Below, piece by piece: positions 44,814 to 53,348 of a DNA stretch of 64,000 nt (positions within the stretch are counted from its first letter, which is position 1; every line of letters starts with the position of its first letter). The stretch is taken from positions 1 through 64,000 of the forward strand of contig JAEXFI010000012.1 of assembly GCA_023400235.1 (NCBI GenBank), written 5' to 3'. A program made the translations under genes and the position numbers. A model generated the notes under the pieces. The model ran no database searches and was not told the DNA's origin. It saw only the letters and a list, made by a program, of their open reading frames with translations. Origin of the DNA: Bacillota bacterium (GTDB lineage: Bacteria > Bacillota > Clostridia > Acetivibrionales > DSM-1351).

Positions 44814-46187
44814 CTAGTCACCTAAAAACGCACCTTGCTCTATTAATTTTGCACGAAGCTCGTTTACATCAATTTCAGCGGGCAGCTTACCTTCCTTTAA
44901 ACCTAATGCCGCTGCAGTTCCAGCCGCCTGACCGAATATAATACAGCAAGGTATCATACGAGTGGCTGAACCAGCAATTGCATCAGCAGAGAGTGAACGT
45001 CCTGCAACAAGCAGATTGCTCACACCCTTTGGTACCAAACAAGTGTATGGCACACCAAAGTAAAGTCCTTTTTCCAAGGTATAATATGTTCCTCCCGGGT
45101 CGTTCCTATTGTGAGTATCCATATTTGTGGCCAGAACAGCAATGGAGTTTTCAGGCACGCGGCAATTTATAACATCGTCGGCTGTCAGCTTGTAAAGACC
45201 GTCAATATGGCGGGTTTCACGAATACCTATCCTGGCAGCCGTACCCATAAACTTTGCATTCTCAAAACCAACAGCGTATTTTTTCATGAAATCAAATACT
45301 TTATGCGCCTGCTTCATGCCAATTAATTCAGCCTTGGTTAAGTCCTCGGCATTGGTTCCATCAATATCCAGGATACGGGTTACATTTAAACGGTATTCAC
45401 CGGACTCAGGACTCTCAAAAAGGCACACCTCTGCACGAGGCACATTTCCCCATTCCTCCTGTTTATCCTTTATCAACCAGCTAAAGGGACCATAGAAAGG
45501 ACGGATTTCATCCTCATGCTCCTTTATATGCGCCTTCAATCGTTCCGAGTCAACATTGGAAACTCGGAAAAACATAGTCGCCGGCTGCATGTTGCCGTCG
45601 TTAATGTTTCCTAGTTCATAATTCACGCCAGACCTGGCAGCCACATCCGCATCACCTGAACAATCGATTATAATTTTTGCGCGAACGACAGACATTCCCG
45701 ACTTGTTGGCAATCACTACTCCAACGATTCTATCCTCTTCCATTAAGACATCTATAAACCGGGTGTGCAGGAGAAGCTCTGCACCGGCTTCCAGAATCAT
45801 GTCCGAAGCAACCATTTTTAAAGCTTCATGATCAAAGGGACCTACATGGTCATGGCCAATTTTATAAAAGCCTGCATGGGATGTTTTGGATCTTACTTCA
45901 CTGGGTTGAATAGCTCCGCCCATTTCTGCCATGCGGTCTACGATTTCTTGAAAAATACCTTTAATGATTTGCTTTTCGCTTTTTGCATCATAGACTGTCA
46001 TAAAAGGACCTACAAGACCGTTGGTAGCCTGTCCCCCGACACAGCCGGAATCATCAATCACCAGGGTTTTAGCACCATTTCTTGCAGCACATATAGCTGC
46101 ACCGATACCGGCAGGGCCCGCACCAACAACAAGAATATCTATATCACTGTAAACAGCAAGTTCTTTCTTATAACTTATTTTACTCAT
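44814..46187 (-). CDS. FAD-dependent oxidoreductase (FAD_oxidored family), copy A
   Basis: The 457-residue first copy of the trio has ILVVGAGPAGIGAAICAARNG, IDCSGDADVAARSG and LVAGRSLSADAIAGSATRMIPCCIIFGQAAGTAAALG. It directly follows the substrate-binding protein gene (84 bp, with a hairpin), so it should act on the imported compound. It is slightly longer than copies B and C because of an insertion near the middle (about 85-110) containing SEVRSKTSHAG. The protein is cytoplasmic. Confidence 0.86.
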   Translation of the reverse strand: MSKISYKKELAVYSDIDILVVGAGPAGIGAAICAARNGAKTLVIDDSGCVGGQATNGLVGPFMTVYDAKSEKQIIKGIFQEIVDRMAEMGGAIQPSEVRSKTSHAGFYKIGHDHVGPFDHEALKMVASDMILEAGAELLLHTRFIDVLMEEDRIVGVVIANKSGMSVVRAKIIIDCSGDADVAARSGVNYELGNINDGNMQPATMFFRVSNVDSERLKAHIKEHEDEIRPFYGPFSWLIKDKQEEWGNVPRAEVCLFESPESGEYRLNVTRILDIDGTNAEDLTKAELIGMKQAHKVFDFMKKYAVGFENAKFMGTAARIGIRETRHIDGLYKLTADDVINCRVPENSIAVLATNMDTHNRNDPGGTYYTLEKGLYFGVPYTCLVPKGVSNLLVAGRSLSADAIAGSATRMIPCCIIFGQAAGTAAALGLKEGKLPAEIDVNELRAKLIEQGAFLGD

Positions 46188-46215
46188 GTTGTTCTCCTTA
46201 TCTTATATTTCGTCG

Positions 46216-46247
46216 TTTAGTTTAGTAGCAGCCCCAGCGGACTGCTA
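46216..46247 (-). other. Intercistronic hairpin after the binding-protein gene
   Basis: TTTAGTAGCAG and CTGCTACTAAA form a perfect 11-bp stem with a 10-nt loop, 24 bp beyond the binding-protein stop and before the first FAD gene. It probably stabilises upstream mRNA and lowers read-through. Confidence 0.65.
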
Positions 46248-46270
46248 CTAAAAATGCATCTTTACTAAAT

Positions 46271-47854
46271 TTATTTTTTGCCGTAGAACTCGTTATACCA
46301 GTTTTGCATTTCTGCTTTTATCTTCTCACCACCACTATTGGCCCAGTCGGACTGGAAGGTCTTGAGGCTGTCAATTTTCTTGGTGCCGCCAATAAGCTGG
46401 AGCATAAAGTCGCTGGTAGACTTAAACAAGGACTGGTTGTACTTGGAGAAGTTCTCCAATGAAGGCATGAATCCGAAGGTATTCTCTACAAAAATATCTG
46501 GAGTTTCTTTGTTTGCTTTGTTGGTAACTGCATCAAAGGCAGCCCACATAGCATCACTCTTTCTAACTCGCGAAGGCCACTCTTTTGCAAACGCTGCCTC
46601 GTCAGTACTGTTAAGGTACCAGTAAGAATTTCCACGTTCTTCTGCAAAGATAGGGTTGATTGGTTTTATGGAACCATCAGTATCATAGGTAAAGTGTGTA
46701 CCTTCAACACCGATATTAAGGTAAAGCTGATTTTGCTGTTTGATATTAATCCAGTTTATAGTATGTTCAGCTTTCTCAGAGCTCTTAAGTATACAGGTCA
46801 CCTGATTGATTGCCTCAGTCTTCATATACTTGCAAGTGCCGTCAGAACCTGAAAGTGCACTAATATAGCCTAGGTCTTCATTCTTGAGGCTAAGACCATC
46901 CTTACTTGTCATGATTGGAGTGGTAACTGCAACACCTGTACGGTTGGAAGCTGCGATAATTGCTTTTCCTGCAGATAATTTTTCATTTACTGTGGTTGTG
47001 TTATTAACCGCCCAATCACGATCTATAAGTCCCTCTTTGGAAAGCTTTTGCATGAATTCAATCATTTTAGGGAAATTTTCATGTTCGGTCATGTAGAAAA
47101 CTTTACCGTTTTCATCCACCATCCAGTCGTTATAGATACCAAAGGCAGAAGTTATACTCTGCGGGATATCCCAGTTAACTGATCCTTCTGATGCCACACG
47201 GAAAGGACCGGTGAAGATAATATACTTGTCTCCATAAAACTTTTTAAGAGCAACAAGTGTGTTATAGAATTCGTCTATCGTTGTTGGAATTTCATTAATG
47301 CCAGCTGCTTTCAACAAGTCCATTCGCGCTACCATAAATGTACCTATCTCAGTTGGGTAAGGGTATTTGTAAGGAATACCGTATATCTCACCCTTTGCAT
47401 CTGAGCAAGCCTTCCAAGTAACTTCATTTACACCCTTAAGAATGTCCTTACCATATTCATTAAGTAAATCTGTAAGAGGCGCCAATGCACCTTGTGAGAG
47501 CAGTGTCTGGAACTGGGAAACACTAACCTGAACAACATCATAATCGGCACCGGATGCAACTTCCATAAGGAGCTTTTCATCTGCATTTTCAGCCGGAAGT
47601 ACATTGTAGTTTACTTTGTAACCAGTTTTCTCTTCATATACTGCTGCCAAGGGATCAGTGTTGGGATCAAAGCTGACATTATAGCCAAGATACTTAAGCT
47701 CCGGTTTTACACCATCAAGAGCATTTGCCCCGGATGAGGAGCTTCCAGATGCAGCTGAGCTGTCACCTGGAGTCGAAGTACCGCTCTGTCCACAACCTGC
47801 TAAGCTGGAAACAATCAATAGAACAGCAAGAAACAATACAATAATCTTCTTCAT
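46271..47854 (-). CDS. LplA-type ABC transporter substrate-binding lipoprotein
   Basis: The protein has about 527 residues, long for a sugar-binding protein and typical of LplA/YtcQ-like ones that import complex oligosaccharides or uronides. It has the lipobox SLAGC (Cys about 20), then a Ser/Gly linker. The start is placed at 47854 because AGAGG is 9 nt upstream; the ATG at 47863 abuts that motif. It is encoded third in an operon after the two permeases, the reverse of the first sugar locus, as is usual for LplBC-A type systems. Confidence 0.92.
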   Translation of the reverse strand: MKKIIVLFLAVLLIVSSLAGCGQSGTSTPGDSSAASGSSSSGANALDGVKPELKYLGYNVSFDPNTDPLAAVYEEKTGYKVNYNVLPAENADEKLLMEVASGADYDVVQVSVSQFQTLLSQGALAPLTDLLNEYGKDILKGVNEVTWKACSDAKGEIYGIPYKYPYPTEIGTFMVARMDLLKAAGINEIPTTIDEFYNTLVALKKFYGDKYIIFTGPFRVASEGSVNWDIPQSITSAFGIYNDWMVDENGKVFYMTEHENFPKMIEFMQKLSKEGLIDRDWAVNNTTTVNEKLSAGKAIIAASNRTGVAVTTPIMTSKDGLSLKNEDLGYISALSGSDGTCKYMKTEAINQVTCILKSSEKAEHTINWINIKQQNQLYLNIGVEGTHFTYDTDGSIKPINPIFAEERGNSYWYLNSTDEAAFAKEWPSRVRKSDAMWAAFDAVTNKANKETPDIFVENTFGFMPSLENFSKYNQSLFKSTSDFMLQLIGGTKKIDSLKTFQSDWANSGGEKIKAEMQNWYNEFYGKK

Positions 47855-47927
47855 ATTTTCCATCCTCTTTTTTATTTATTTTTACCGGTTTCCCGATAAA
47901 TTACAATGTGGAATGAAATAAATGTGC

Positions 47928-48824
47928 TCAACCCTTGACCGAACCAATGGTAATACCCTGAACCATATACCTCTGTACTAGCGGGTATAAGGCAACAATA
48001 GGAATCAGGGAAAGCACGACCACTGCAGCGATAATTCCATCTATGGAAACATTTGCGTAATTACCTGCCACAAGACGCTCAACAATTGTCTGCGTATTGC
48101 TTATAGTATTATAGGTAAATAGCTGCAAGGTCTGCATGGCTGTGCTGTTAGTATACATAACAGCATGGAAGTAATTATTCCAGTAATTAACCGCGTATAG
48201 CATAGCTACTGTCGCCAGTACAGGAGTTGACATTGGACATACAATGGATACCAATATTCTTATATCAGTGGCACCATCAATTTTTGCCGATTCCTCAATA
48301 CTTTCCGGCAAGCCCTCAAAATAATTTTTGACTATGAACATATTGAAGTGGACTATAAAAAACGGAAGTATCAGTGCAGCAAAGGTATCCATGATTCCCA
48401 GCGTACGAACCACCATATATGCAGGAACTATTCCTCCAAAGAACACCATGCTTATAATGTATAGCATTATAAAGACCTTGCGGCCCTTAAAGGAGGGCTT
48501 GGATAATGGATAGGCTGTTGTAATCGTTACCACCATGCTGATGATTGTACCGAAAAAGGTAACAATTATGGTATTTTTGAGAGCATGTAAAAATGTAGTC
48601 TCTTTGAGAACATATTTCATTGTTTCAAACTGGACACCAACCGGCCAAAATAATACAGAACCCGACGTTACCGCAGATGCACTGCTGAATGACTTGGATA
48701 GTACATGTAAAATAGGAAGTATCGCACACAGTGCAAGTACACTCATGATAATGTAGGAAATAACTATCATAACCTTCTCGCTTGCTTCCAGCGGAATGCC
48801 CTTTTCATTTCTCTTTATAAACAT
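47928..48824 (-). CDS. ABC transporter permease (LplC/YtcP-like)
   Basis: The protein has about 298 residues and six hydrophobic segments, beginning with VMIVISYIIMSVLALCAILPILHVL. The EAA loop is in SIEESAKIDGATDIRIL, and it ends GITIGSVKG, as in this permease family. The start at 48824 has AGAGGTG 6 nt upstream; an upstream TTG at 48842 overlaps it. It pairs with the LplB-like permease encoded 36 bp upstream. The ATPase is absent from the window. Confidence 0.92.
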   Translation of the reverse strand: MFIKRNEKGIPLEASEKVMIVISYIIMSVLALCAILPILHVLSKSFSSASAVTSGSVLFWPVGVQFETMKYVLKETTFLHALKNTIIVTFFGTIISMVVTITTAYPLSKPSFKGRKVFIMLYIISMVFFGGIVPAYMVVRTLGIMDTFAALILPFFIVHFNMFIVKNYFEGLPESIEESAKIDGATDIRILVSIVCPMSTPVLATVAMLYAVNYWNNYFHAVMYTNSTAMQTLQLFTYNTISNTQTIVERLVAGNYANVSIDGIIAAVVVLSLIPIVALYPLVQRYMVQGITIGSVKG

Positions 48825-48860
48825 AGTTTTCACCTCTGACAAGATTTACTTTCAATTCAA

Positions 48861-49829
48861 TTACCAGATACTCCTGTGAAGCAGCTTCTTGCACACAGAA
48901 TTCGCACCGACAATCAAGATAAATGCTACCACCGAATTAAACAACCCAAGTGCGGTACCCAGTGCAAAATCCGACTGACCTAAGCCCATACGGTACACAT
49001 AGGTTTGGATTACATCCGCCACATCGTACACTGTTGCATTGTAGAATACGAGAATCTGTTCAAAGCCTGTATCCAGGATATATCCCACCTTTAGTATCAG
49101 CATCAGAACAATGGTTGAAGACATTCCTGTCAAAGTTATATGCCAGATTTGACGCAGTTTGGATGCACCATCAACCCGGGCTGCTTCATAGAGCGAAATG
49201 TCGATGCCTGTGATAGCCGCCAGATAAATGACTGTATTCCAGCCCACTTCCTTCCAGCCCTCAGTAAAGACCAACAGTCCACGGAATACGTTAATATCCG
49301 AAAAGAAGCTGATTCTTTCAAAACCCAGGGCAGCTAAGCCTGTGTTTACAATTCCATAGGTACCCATCAAGGAATAAAAAATACCGAATGTGACAACCCA
49401 GGAAAAGAAATACGGGACATATATTGCAGTCTGTGCCAGCTTGCGGTAAACCTTATTGCGAATTTCGTTCAATAAAATCGCACATATTATAGGAATGGGA
49501 AACAGGAACAAAATCTTATATGCGTTAATAATCAAAGTATTTAAAAGGACTTTGATAAACGCTGAGCTTGCGAATAAGCGCTCAAAATGCTGCAAGCCTA
49601 TCCATTCGCTTTTTGCTATTGCATCCAGCGGATTATTACCTGCAAAAATACTGTAATCCTTAAACGCAATGGTAATACCATACAGAGGTAAAAACTTATA
49701 GACTATCAGAAAGAATAGTCCGGGGAGCAGCATTATGTACATGAGATAATGCTCTCTCATATATGCTCCTAATTTAGAACGCACTTGTATTTCATTTTTT
49801 GCTTTTGATCTTGAAGCAAACATTTTCAT
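48861..49829 (-). CDS. ABC transporter permease (LplB/YteP-like)
   Basis: The protein has about 322 residues with an extended N-terminus before the first helix (YIMLLPGLFFLIVYKFLPLYG), which is typical of LplB. The EAA loop is LYEAARVDGASKLRQIW. The start at 49829 follows GGGAG by 5 nt; ATG codons at 49823 and 49841 are alternatives. It is the first gene of the importer operon. Its leader consists of three tandem family A repeats, the last of which ends 9 bp before the start and supplies the ribosome-binding region. Confidence 0.92.
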   Translation of the reverse strand: MKMFASRSKAKNEIQVRSKLGAYMREHYLMYIMLLPGLFFLIVYKFLPLYGITIAFKDYSIFAGNNPLDAIAKSEWIGLQHFERLFASSAFIKVLLNTLIINAYKILFLFPIPIICAILLNEIRNKVYRKLAQTAIYVPYFFSWVVTFGIFYSLMGTYGIVNTGLAALGFERISFFSDINVFRGLLVFTEGWKEVGWNTVIYLAAITGIDISLYEAARVDGASKLRQIWHITLTGMSSTIVLMLILKVGYILDTGFEQILVFYNATVYDVADVIQTYVYRMGLGQSDFALGTALGLFNSVVAFILIVGANSVCKKLLHRSIW

Positions 49830-49837
49830 ATTATCTC

Positions 49838-50162
49838 CCATCTACGCGTATAGCGCGTAACAAATATTAATGAAAGACACGTAGTGGCTTTTGCTGCGTG
49901 AAATCCACTTTGACTTACCGCATGTATCTTTCACGCTAACCTCGCATCTACGCGCATGGCGCGTACACAAATAGTAATGAAAGGCACGCAGTGGCTTTCG
50001 CTGCTTGAAAGTCACTTTGATACACAGCATGTATCTTTCAAGCTAACCTCTCATCTACGCGCCCAGCGCGTACACAAATAGTAATGAAAGGCACGCAGTG
50101 GCTTTCGCTGCTTGAAAGTCACTTTGATACACAGCATGTATCTTTCAAGCTAATCCTCCAGG
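49838..50162 (-). repeat. Family A structured repeats, three tandem copies in the leader of the importer operon
   Basis: Three units with a period of 106-107 bp begin (plus strand) at TCTACGCG of 49841, 49947 and 50054. Each carries a GC stem: TACGCG/CGCGTA (49843-49859), TACGCGC/GCGCGTA (49949-49965) and TACGCGC/GCGCGTA (50056-50072). Each also has GAAAG/CTTTC and CTTGAAAG/CTTTCAAG-type hairpins. On the minus strand every unit begins with a Shine-Dalgarno-like GGAGG or GAGG plus 6 nt and a TTG or GTG. The copy nearest the gene is the most diverged. Confidence 0.92.
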
Positions 50163-50466
50163 ATATTTGTCGTAAAAATGATATCAAATAAATGAAGCTA
50201 AATAAAGTATAAACTCCTAAATATTTTAATAATACAAAAGCTATTTTAATTAAACTATTGAACCGCCTCAATATTAAGTATATTATTTACAAATAGAGTA
50301 AGTGCTGCAAATAATGCACTGTAACATAAAAAGCAACTGCATGAGATTAATTTATGCAAAAGGAGACAAGGTTGAAAGAAAATTTGAAACATATAAAAAT
50401 GTGGCACCGATTCCATGCCGTAACTTTCATGGAGTTTTGTGCAAGATGGGAGGCATGGAAATAAGC
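50163..50466. other. Divergent intergenic region
   Basis: This AT-rich stretch lies between the tandem repeats and the thioesterase gene. It presumably contains promoters for both directions. No convincing promoter pair was identified. The frame of the thioesterase is open across 50302-50466, but that part does not look like the family. Confidence 0.45.
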
Positions 50467-50919
50467 ATGGACAGAAATCTGGAAAAAGCCATTATACATT
50501 TCTTTGAAAGAGACAGATTCGCACAATATGTGGGTATAGAACTGACCAGTGTGGAACCGGGTTTTGCCGCTGCCCGCATGGAAATTGCCGAAAAGCATTT
50601 GAACGGCTTGAATATTGTACAAGGAGGTGCAATATATACACTTGCGGATTTTGCCTTTGCAGCAGCAACAAATTCCAGCGGCCTTGCAACGGTTGGCATA
50701 AATACAAGTATTACATATATTAAAGCCCCTTCCGGCAAGTACCTTACTGCCGAAGCACGGGAAATTTCCTCCGGCAAAAAGATTTGCGGCTGTGATGTCA
50801 GCATAATGGACGAAGACGGCTCTATTATTGCAAAGTTTATGGGTACGGGCTATCGGAAAAACCTTGCCATCGACTTTATAGCAGGTAAGGTTTCACCTAT
50901 TGCCAACAAGCCTGTTTAG
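50467..50919 (+). CDS. PaaI-family hotdog thioesterase
   Basis: The protein has about 150 residues in a single hotdog fold. The motif HLNGLNIVQGGAIYTLADFA carries the Asn, Gly and Asp-region residues used in PaaI-like acyl-CoA thioesterases, followed by TSITYIKAPSG and AEAREISSGKKI. It should hydrolyse an acyl- or aryl-CoA thioester. The start is uncertain: GGGAGG at 50448-50453 is 13 nt before the ATG at 50467 and only 1 nt before that at 50455. The open frame runs back to 50302. It stands alone on the plus strand, convergent with ylzJ. Confidence 0.8.
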   Translation: MDRNLEKAIIHFFERDRFAQYVGIELTSVEPGFAAARMEIAEKHLNGLNIVQGGAIYTLADFAFAAATNSSGLATVGINTSITYIKAPSGKYLTAEAREISSGKKICGCDVSIMDEDGSIIAKFMGTGYRKNLAIDFIAGKVSPIANKPV

Positions 50920-50941
50920 AATAAAAAATATATTTATTATC

Positions 50942-50974
50942 GCTTGAAAGCCGAAGGTCTCAAGCGCAATTGAC
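50942..50974 (+). repeat. Family B repeat fragment
   Basis: The segment GCCGAAGGTCTCAAGCGCAA followed by TTGAC resembles the right end of the 55.4 kb family B copy (GGCGAAGGCTTCAACCGCAA then TTGAC). The rest of the element is not present, so this is a truncated or solo end. Confidence 0.55.
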
Positions 50975-51044
50975 TTTATGGGCGGTTTGGCTCATTGCCG
51001 TATTTCACAAAGCCATGAGCCATCGCTCTCAGGACAGCTGGGGT

Positions 51045-51278
51045 TCACCCCGGTGTCCTCCCTATCAGCGAACCTGGCTGAAGCCTTGGGTTCAGAAAGT
51101 GTGCAGGATTTGTACTAAGTATCCTTTCGACTTTCATTTCATTCTCCGAGGTCTTCATAACCAGAAGCTTTACGCCGTCAACCTCCAGCTCACTAAAGCC
51201 TGTATTGATTTTATCGGGGTTATAATAGTCCATATTGCAAAAAATCACTGAAGCATCAAATATAGTATGCAAAATCAT
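51045..51278 (-). CDS. ylzJ: YlzJ-like protein
   Basis: The 77-residue protein matches the small YlzJ-like family. It starts MILHT, has the central SELEVDGVKLLVMK and the C-terminal VERILSTNPAHFLNPRLQPG. In Bacillus ylzJ also follows tepA, so position and sequence agree. Its ATG overlaps the tepA stop (ATGA). A GC-rich hairpin at 51031-51058 surrounds the stop codon. The function of the family is not established. Confidence 0.85.
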   Translation of the reverse strand: MILHTIFDASVIFCNMDYYNPDKINTGFSELEVDGVKLLVMKTSENEMKVERILSTNPAHFLNPRLQPGSLIGRTPG

Positions 51279-52033
51279 TGAAGCATGCCTTCTTTCATTG
51301 GGTCCTCCGTTTTACTCCTGTTCAGCTCTATAAGTTCCCTTAACTTTTTTATTGCGTCCGACAAACCCCCAACCTGGTCTATCAAGCCTATCCTGGCAGC
51401 CTCCTCCCCAAAGAGCACCGTGCCCACATCATTGGCAAGCTCTCCGGTCTTTAGCATTAGTTCCCTGAATTTGTCCTTGCTTATTTTAGAATGCCCGGAT
51501 ACAAAGTTCACAACCCGCTCCTGCATCTTATCAAAATATTCATAGGTCTGAGGTACGCCAATAACCATTCCGTTAAGCCTTATGGGATGTATTGTCATTG
51601 TTGCCGAGCTTGCAATAAAGGAATAATCCGCAGAAACCGCCATTGGGACTCCAATACTGTGACCGCCCCCCAATACTATTGAAACTGTGGGTTTGGACAA
51701 GCTTGAAACCATTTCTGAAATGGCAAGCCCGGCTTCAACATCTCCCCCCACGGTGTTAAGTATCAGAATAAGTCCCTCAATTTGTCTGCTCTCCTCAATG
51801 GCAACCAATTGAGGAATAACATGCTCATACTTGGTGGTTTTATTATGAGGCGGTAAAAGAATATGTCCCTCTATCTGCCCGATGATTGACATACAGTGTA
51901 TATTGCTGTCCTCTTTGGGAAGATTTGTGGTACCAAGCTCCTTTATTTCCTGAATATTGGAGTCCTGCTCCTGGGGTTGTTCAACAGGTTGGTTTTCGGA
52001 TGTGTGGTTTTTATCTAGGTATTGTTTATTCAC
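51275..52033 (-). CDS. tepA: TepA-like Clp-fold serine protease
   Basis: The protein has about 252 residues with a ClpP-like fold. The N-terminal 50 residues are Gln/Glu/Asn-rich and probably disordered. The oxyanion GG is in NTVGGDVEAG, the catalytic Ser in GGGHSIGVPMAVS and the His in TMTIHPIR. The family (translocation-enhancing protein, SDH-type Clp fold) lies between the dipicolinate operon and spoIIIE/ftsK-type genes in spore formers. The start is a GTG at 52033 with GGAGG 5 nt upstream; the upstream GTG at 52057 has none. It is coupled to ylzJ. Confidence 0.88.
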   Translation of the reverse strand: MNKQYLDKNHTSENQPVEQPQEQDSNIQEIKELGTTNLPKEDSNIHCMSIIGQIEGHILLPPHNKTTKYEHVIPQLVAIEESRQIEGLILILNTVGGDVEAGLAISEMVSSLSKPTVSIVLGGGHSIGVPMAVSADYSFIASSATMTIHPIRLNGMVIGVPQTYEYFDKMQERVVNFVSGHSKISKDKFRELMLKTGELANDVGTVLFGEEAARIGLIDQVGGLSDAIKKLRELIELNRSKTEDPMKEGMLQ

Positions 52034-52201
52034 TCTAGCCTCCGTATACTGTATCACAGCGACATATTATCCTAAGAAGCCGCCAGCGTTTTTATTTTTT
52101 ATCTTATATTATTATTAAGATAATTTATAAAAAAATACATAAATGATTCAGAGTATAAGGTATTGCTTACAGTGGTTTTATCTTGGGCAATTAAAAGCAA
52201 C

Positions 52202-52242
52202 GGAGCATCGCTTTCTGCAAAAAAGCAGTTGTACGACGCTCC
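52202..52242 (-). terminator. Hairpin between dpaB and tepA
   Basis: GGAGCATCG and CGACGCTCC pair with one mismatch, around an inner CTGC/GCAG hairpin. It lies 31 bp beyond the dpaB stop. T-rich sequence follows on both sides, so it could terminate the dpaAB transcript. Confidence 0.6.
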
Positions 52243-52272
52243 ATTTTTATAAGCTCTGACCTTTGACCGACA

Positions 52273-52857
52273 TTATTTAAATATAAGTATGGGCTGAATC
52301 TGGCAATTCTGCTGAGCATTTAGTATTGTGGGCAGAATCTGGTCAAAATCCGCAACCAGAGATGTACACTTTTTTATTGGATCATCCTGACCAAATGGAA
52401 CCATATATATGTTTTTCATATTTAGCAGAACGCCTATATTTTTTGCATTTGCTCCAAGTCCGTCATTGGTGGAAACTGCAATCACCACAGGCCTCATATT
52501 TCTCAGATGTGCCTTGCAGGCCATTGATACCGAACTATCCGTTATAGCGTTGGCAATCTTTGCTATTGTATTTCCTGTGCAGGGTGCTATGACCAATATA
52601 TCCAGCATGGCCTTGGGACCAATTGGCTCAGCCTCCACAATTGAGCAGATAGGTGACTTACCGGTAATGGAAGTCAATGTATTTTTCAAATCTTCGGCTT
52701 TTCCAAACCGTGTATCATACTTGTCAACACTCTCAGATATTATCGGAATAACGTCTGCACCTTCGTTAACCAATTTTTCTATTTGAGGAATTGTCTTAGC
52801 AAAGGTGCAAAATGAGCCTGTGATTGCATACCCGATTCTTACTCCTTTCAACAGCAT
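52273..52857 (-). CDS. dpaB: Dipicolinate synthase subunit B
   Basis: The 194-residue flavoprotein-fold subunit (SpoVFB) has GYAITGSFCTFAKTI, an early C-T-F motif, PICSIVEAEPIGPK and VIAPCTGNTIAKIANAITD. Together with DpaA it makes dipicolinic acid from dihydroxy-tetrahydrodipicolinate in the mother cell, for spore heat resistance. It starts 2 bp after the dpaA stop, so it depends on transcription through dpaA. In the present arrangement the natural promoter lies 11 kb away on the other side of the intervening element. Confidence 0.95.
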   Translation of the reverse strand: MLLKGVRIGYAITGSFCTFAKTIPQIEKLVNEGADVIPIISESVDKYDTRFGKAEDLKNTLTSITGKSPICSIVEAEPIGPKAMLDILVIAPCTGNTIAKIANAITDSSVSMACKAHLRNMRPVVIAVSTNDGLGANAKNIGVLLNMKNIYMVPFGQDDPIKKCTSLVADFDQILPTILNAQQNCQIQPILIFK

Positions 52858-52859
52858 TG

Positions 52860-53348
52860 TTATACCCCCAACTCTTCAATAATATTAAATACTGTGTCCT
52901 TTATGAATTCTGCAGCTGTAACAGGGGCAACTTTTCCAGGGAGCGACAGCGCCCAGATAGCTTTCAGTCCGATTTCCTTCGCTTTATCAAAATCAACGCC
53001 ACCCGGTTTTGAAGCAAGGTCAATTATCAAGCATTCAGGATTTAACATTTTCAGAATATCATTATCCAAAACAACAAAGGGAATAGTATTGAATATGACA
53101 TTCATATCTTTTACAGTCTGCGTCAGTTCAGACAAACTTACCGCTTTATAGCCATAACTCCTAATCCATGCAACATCTGCATATTTGCGGGCTTCAACAT
53201 AAACATTTGCCCCAATACCCTGAAGCATTTTTGCAAGCGTTTTGCCGATTCTTCCGTACCCAAGCACCAAAGCATTGCTGTTATGTAGGGTTATGGGCAT
53301 CTCTTCCATGGCTATTTGGATTGCACCTTCCGCCGTAGGTATGGCGTT
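52860..53348 (-). CDS. dpaA: Dipicolinate synthase subunit A, C-terminal half (split gene)
   Basis: The half encodes the NAD(P)-binding domain of DpaA/SpoVFA: after the junction residues NAIPTA come EGAIQIAMEE, MPITLHNSNALVLGYGRIGK (Rossmann GxGxxG), the DVAWIRSYGY segment and LIIDLASKPGG. It has no proper start; the open frame begins at a TTG at 53354 inside the recombinase gene without a ribosome-binding site. From the end of the 18-bp repeat it supplies 156 residues plus stop. Joined to the 134 residues of the N-terminal half it gives 290 residues, the normal DpaA length. It is therefore an interrupted gene that can be restored, not a decayed pseudogene: no frameshift or internal stop is present. 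Confidence 0.95.
   Translation of the reverse strand, partial: NAIPTAEGAIQIAMEEMPITLHNSNALVLGYGRIGKTLAKMLQGIGANVYVEARKYADVAWIRSYGYKAVSLSELTQTVKDMNVIFNTIPFVVLDNDILKMLNPECLIIDLASKPGGVDFDKAKEIGLKAIWALSLPGKVAPVTAAEFIKDTVFNIIEELGV

Noticed and set aside
49838..50162. Tandem repeats as a CRISPR array
   Set aside because: The units are about 107 bp and similar throughout, with no short constant repeat alternating with unique spacers. There are no cas genes, and the repeats have conserved hairpins.
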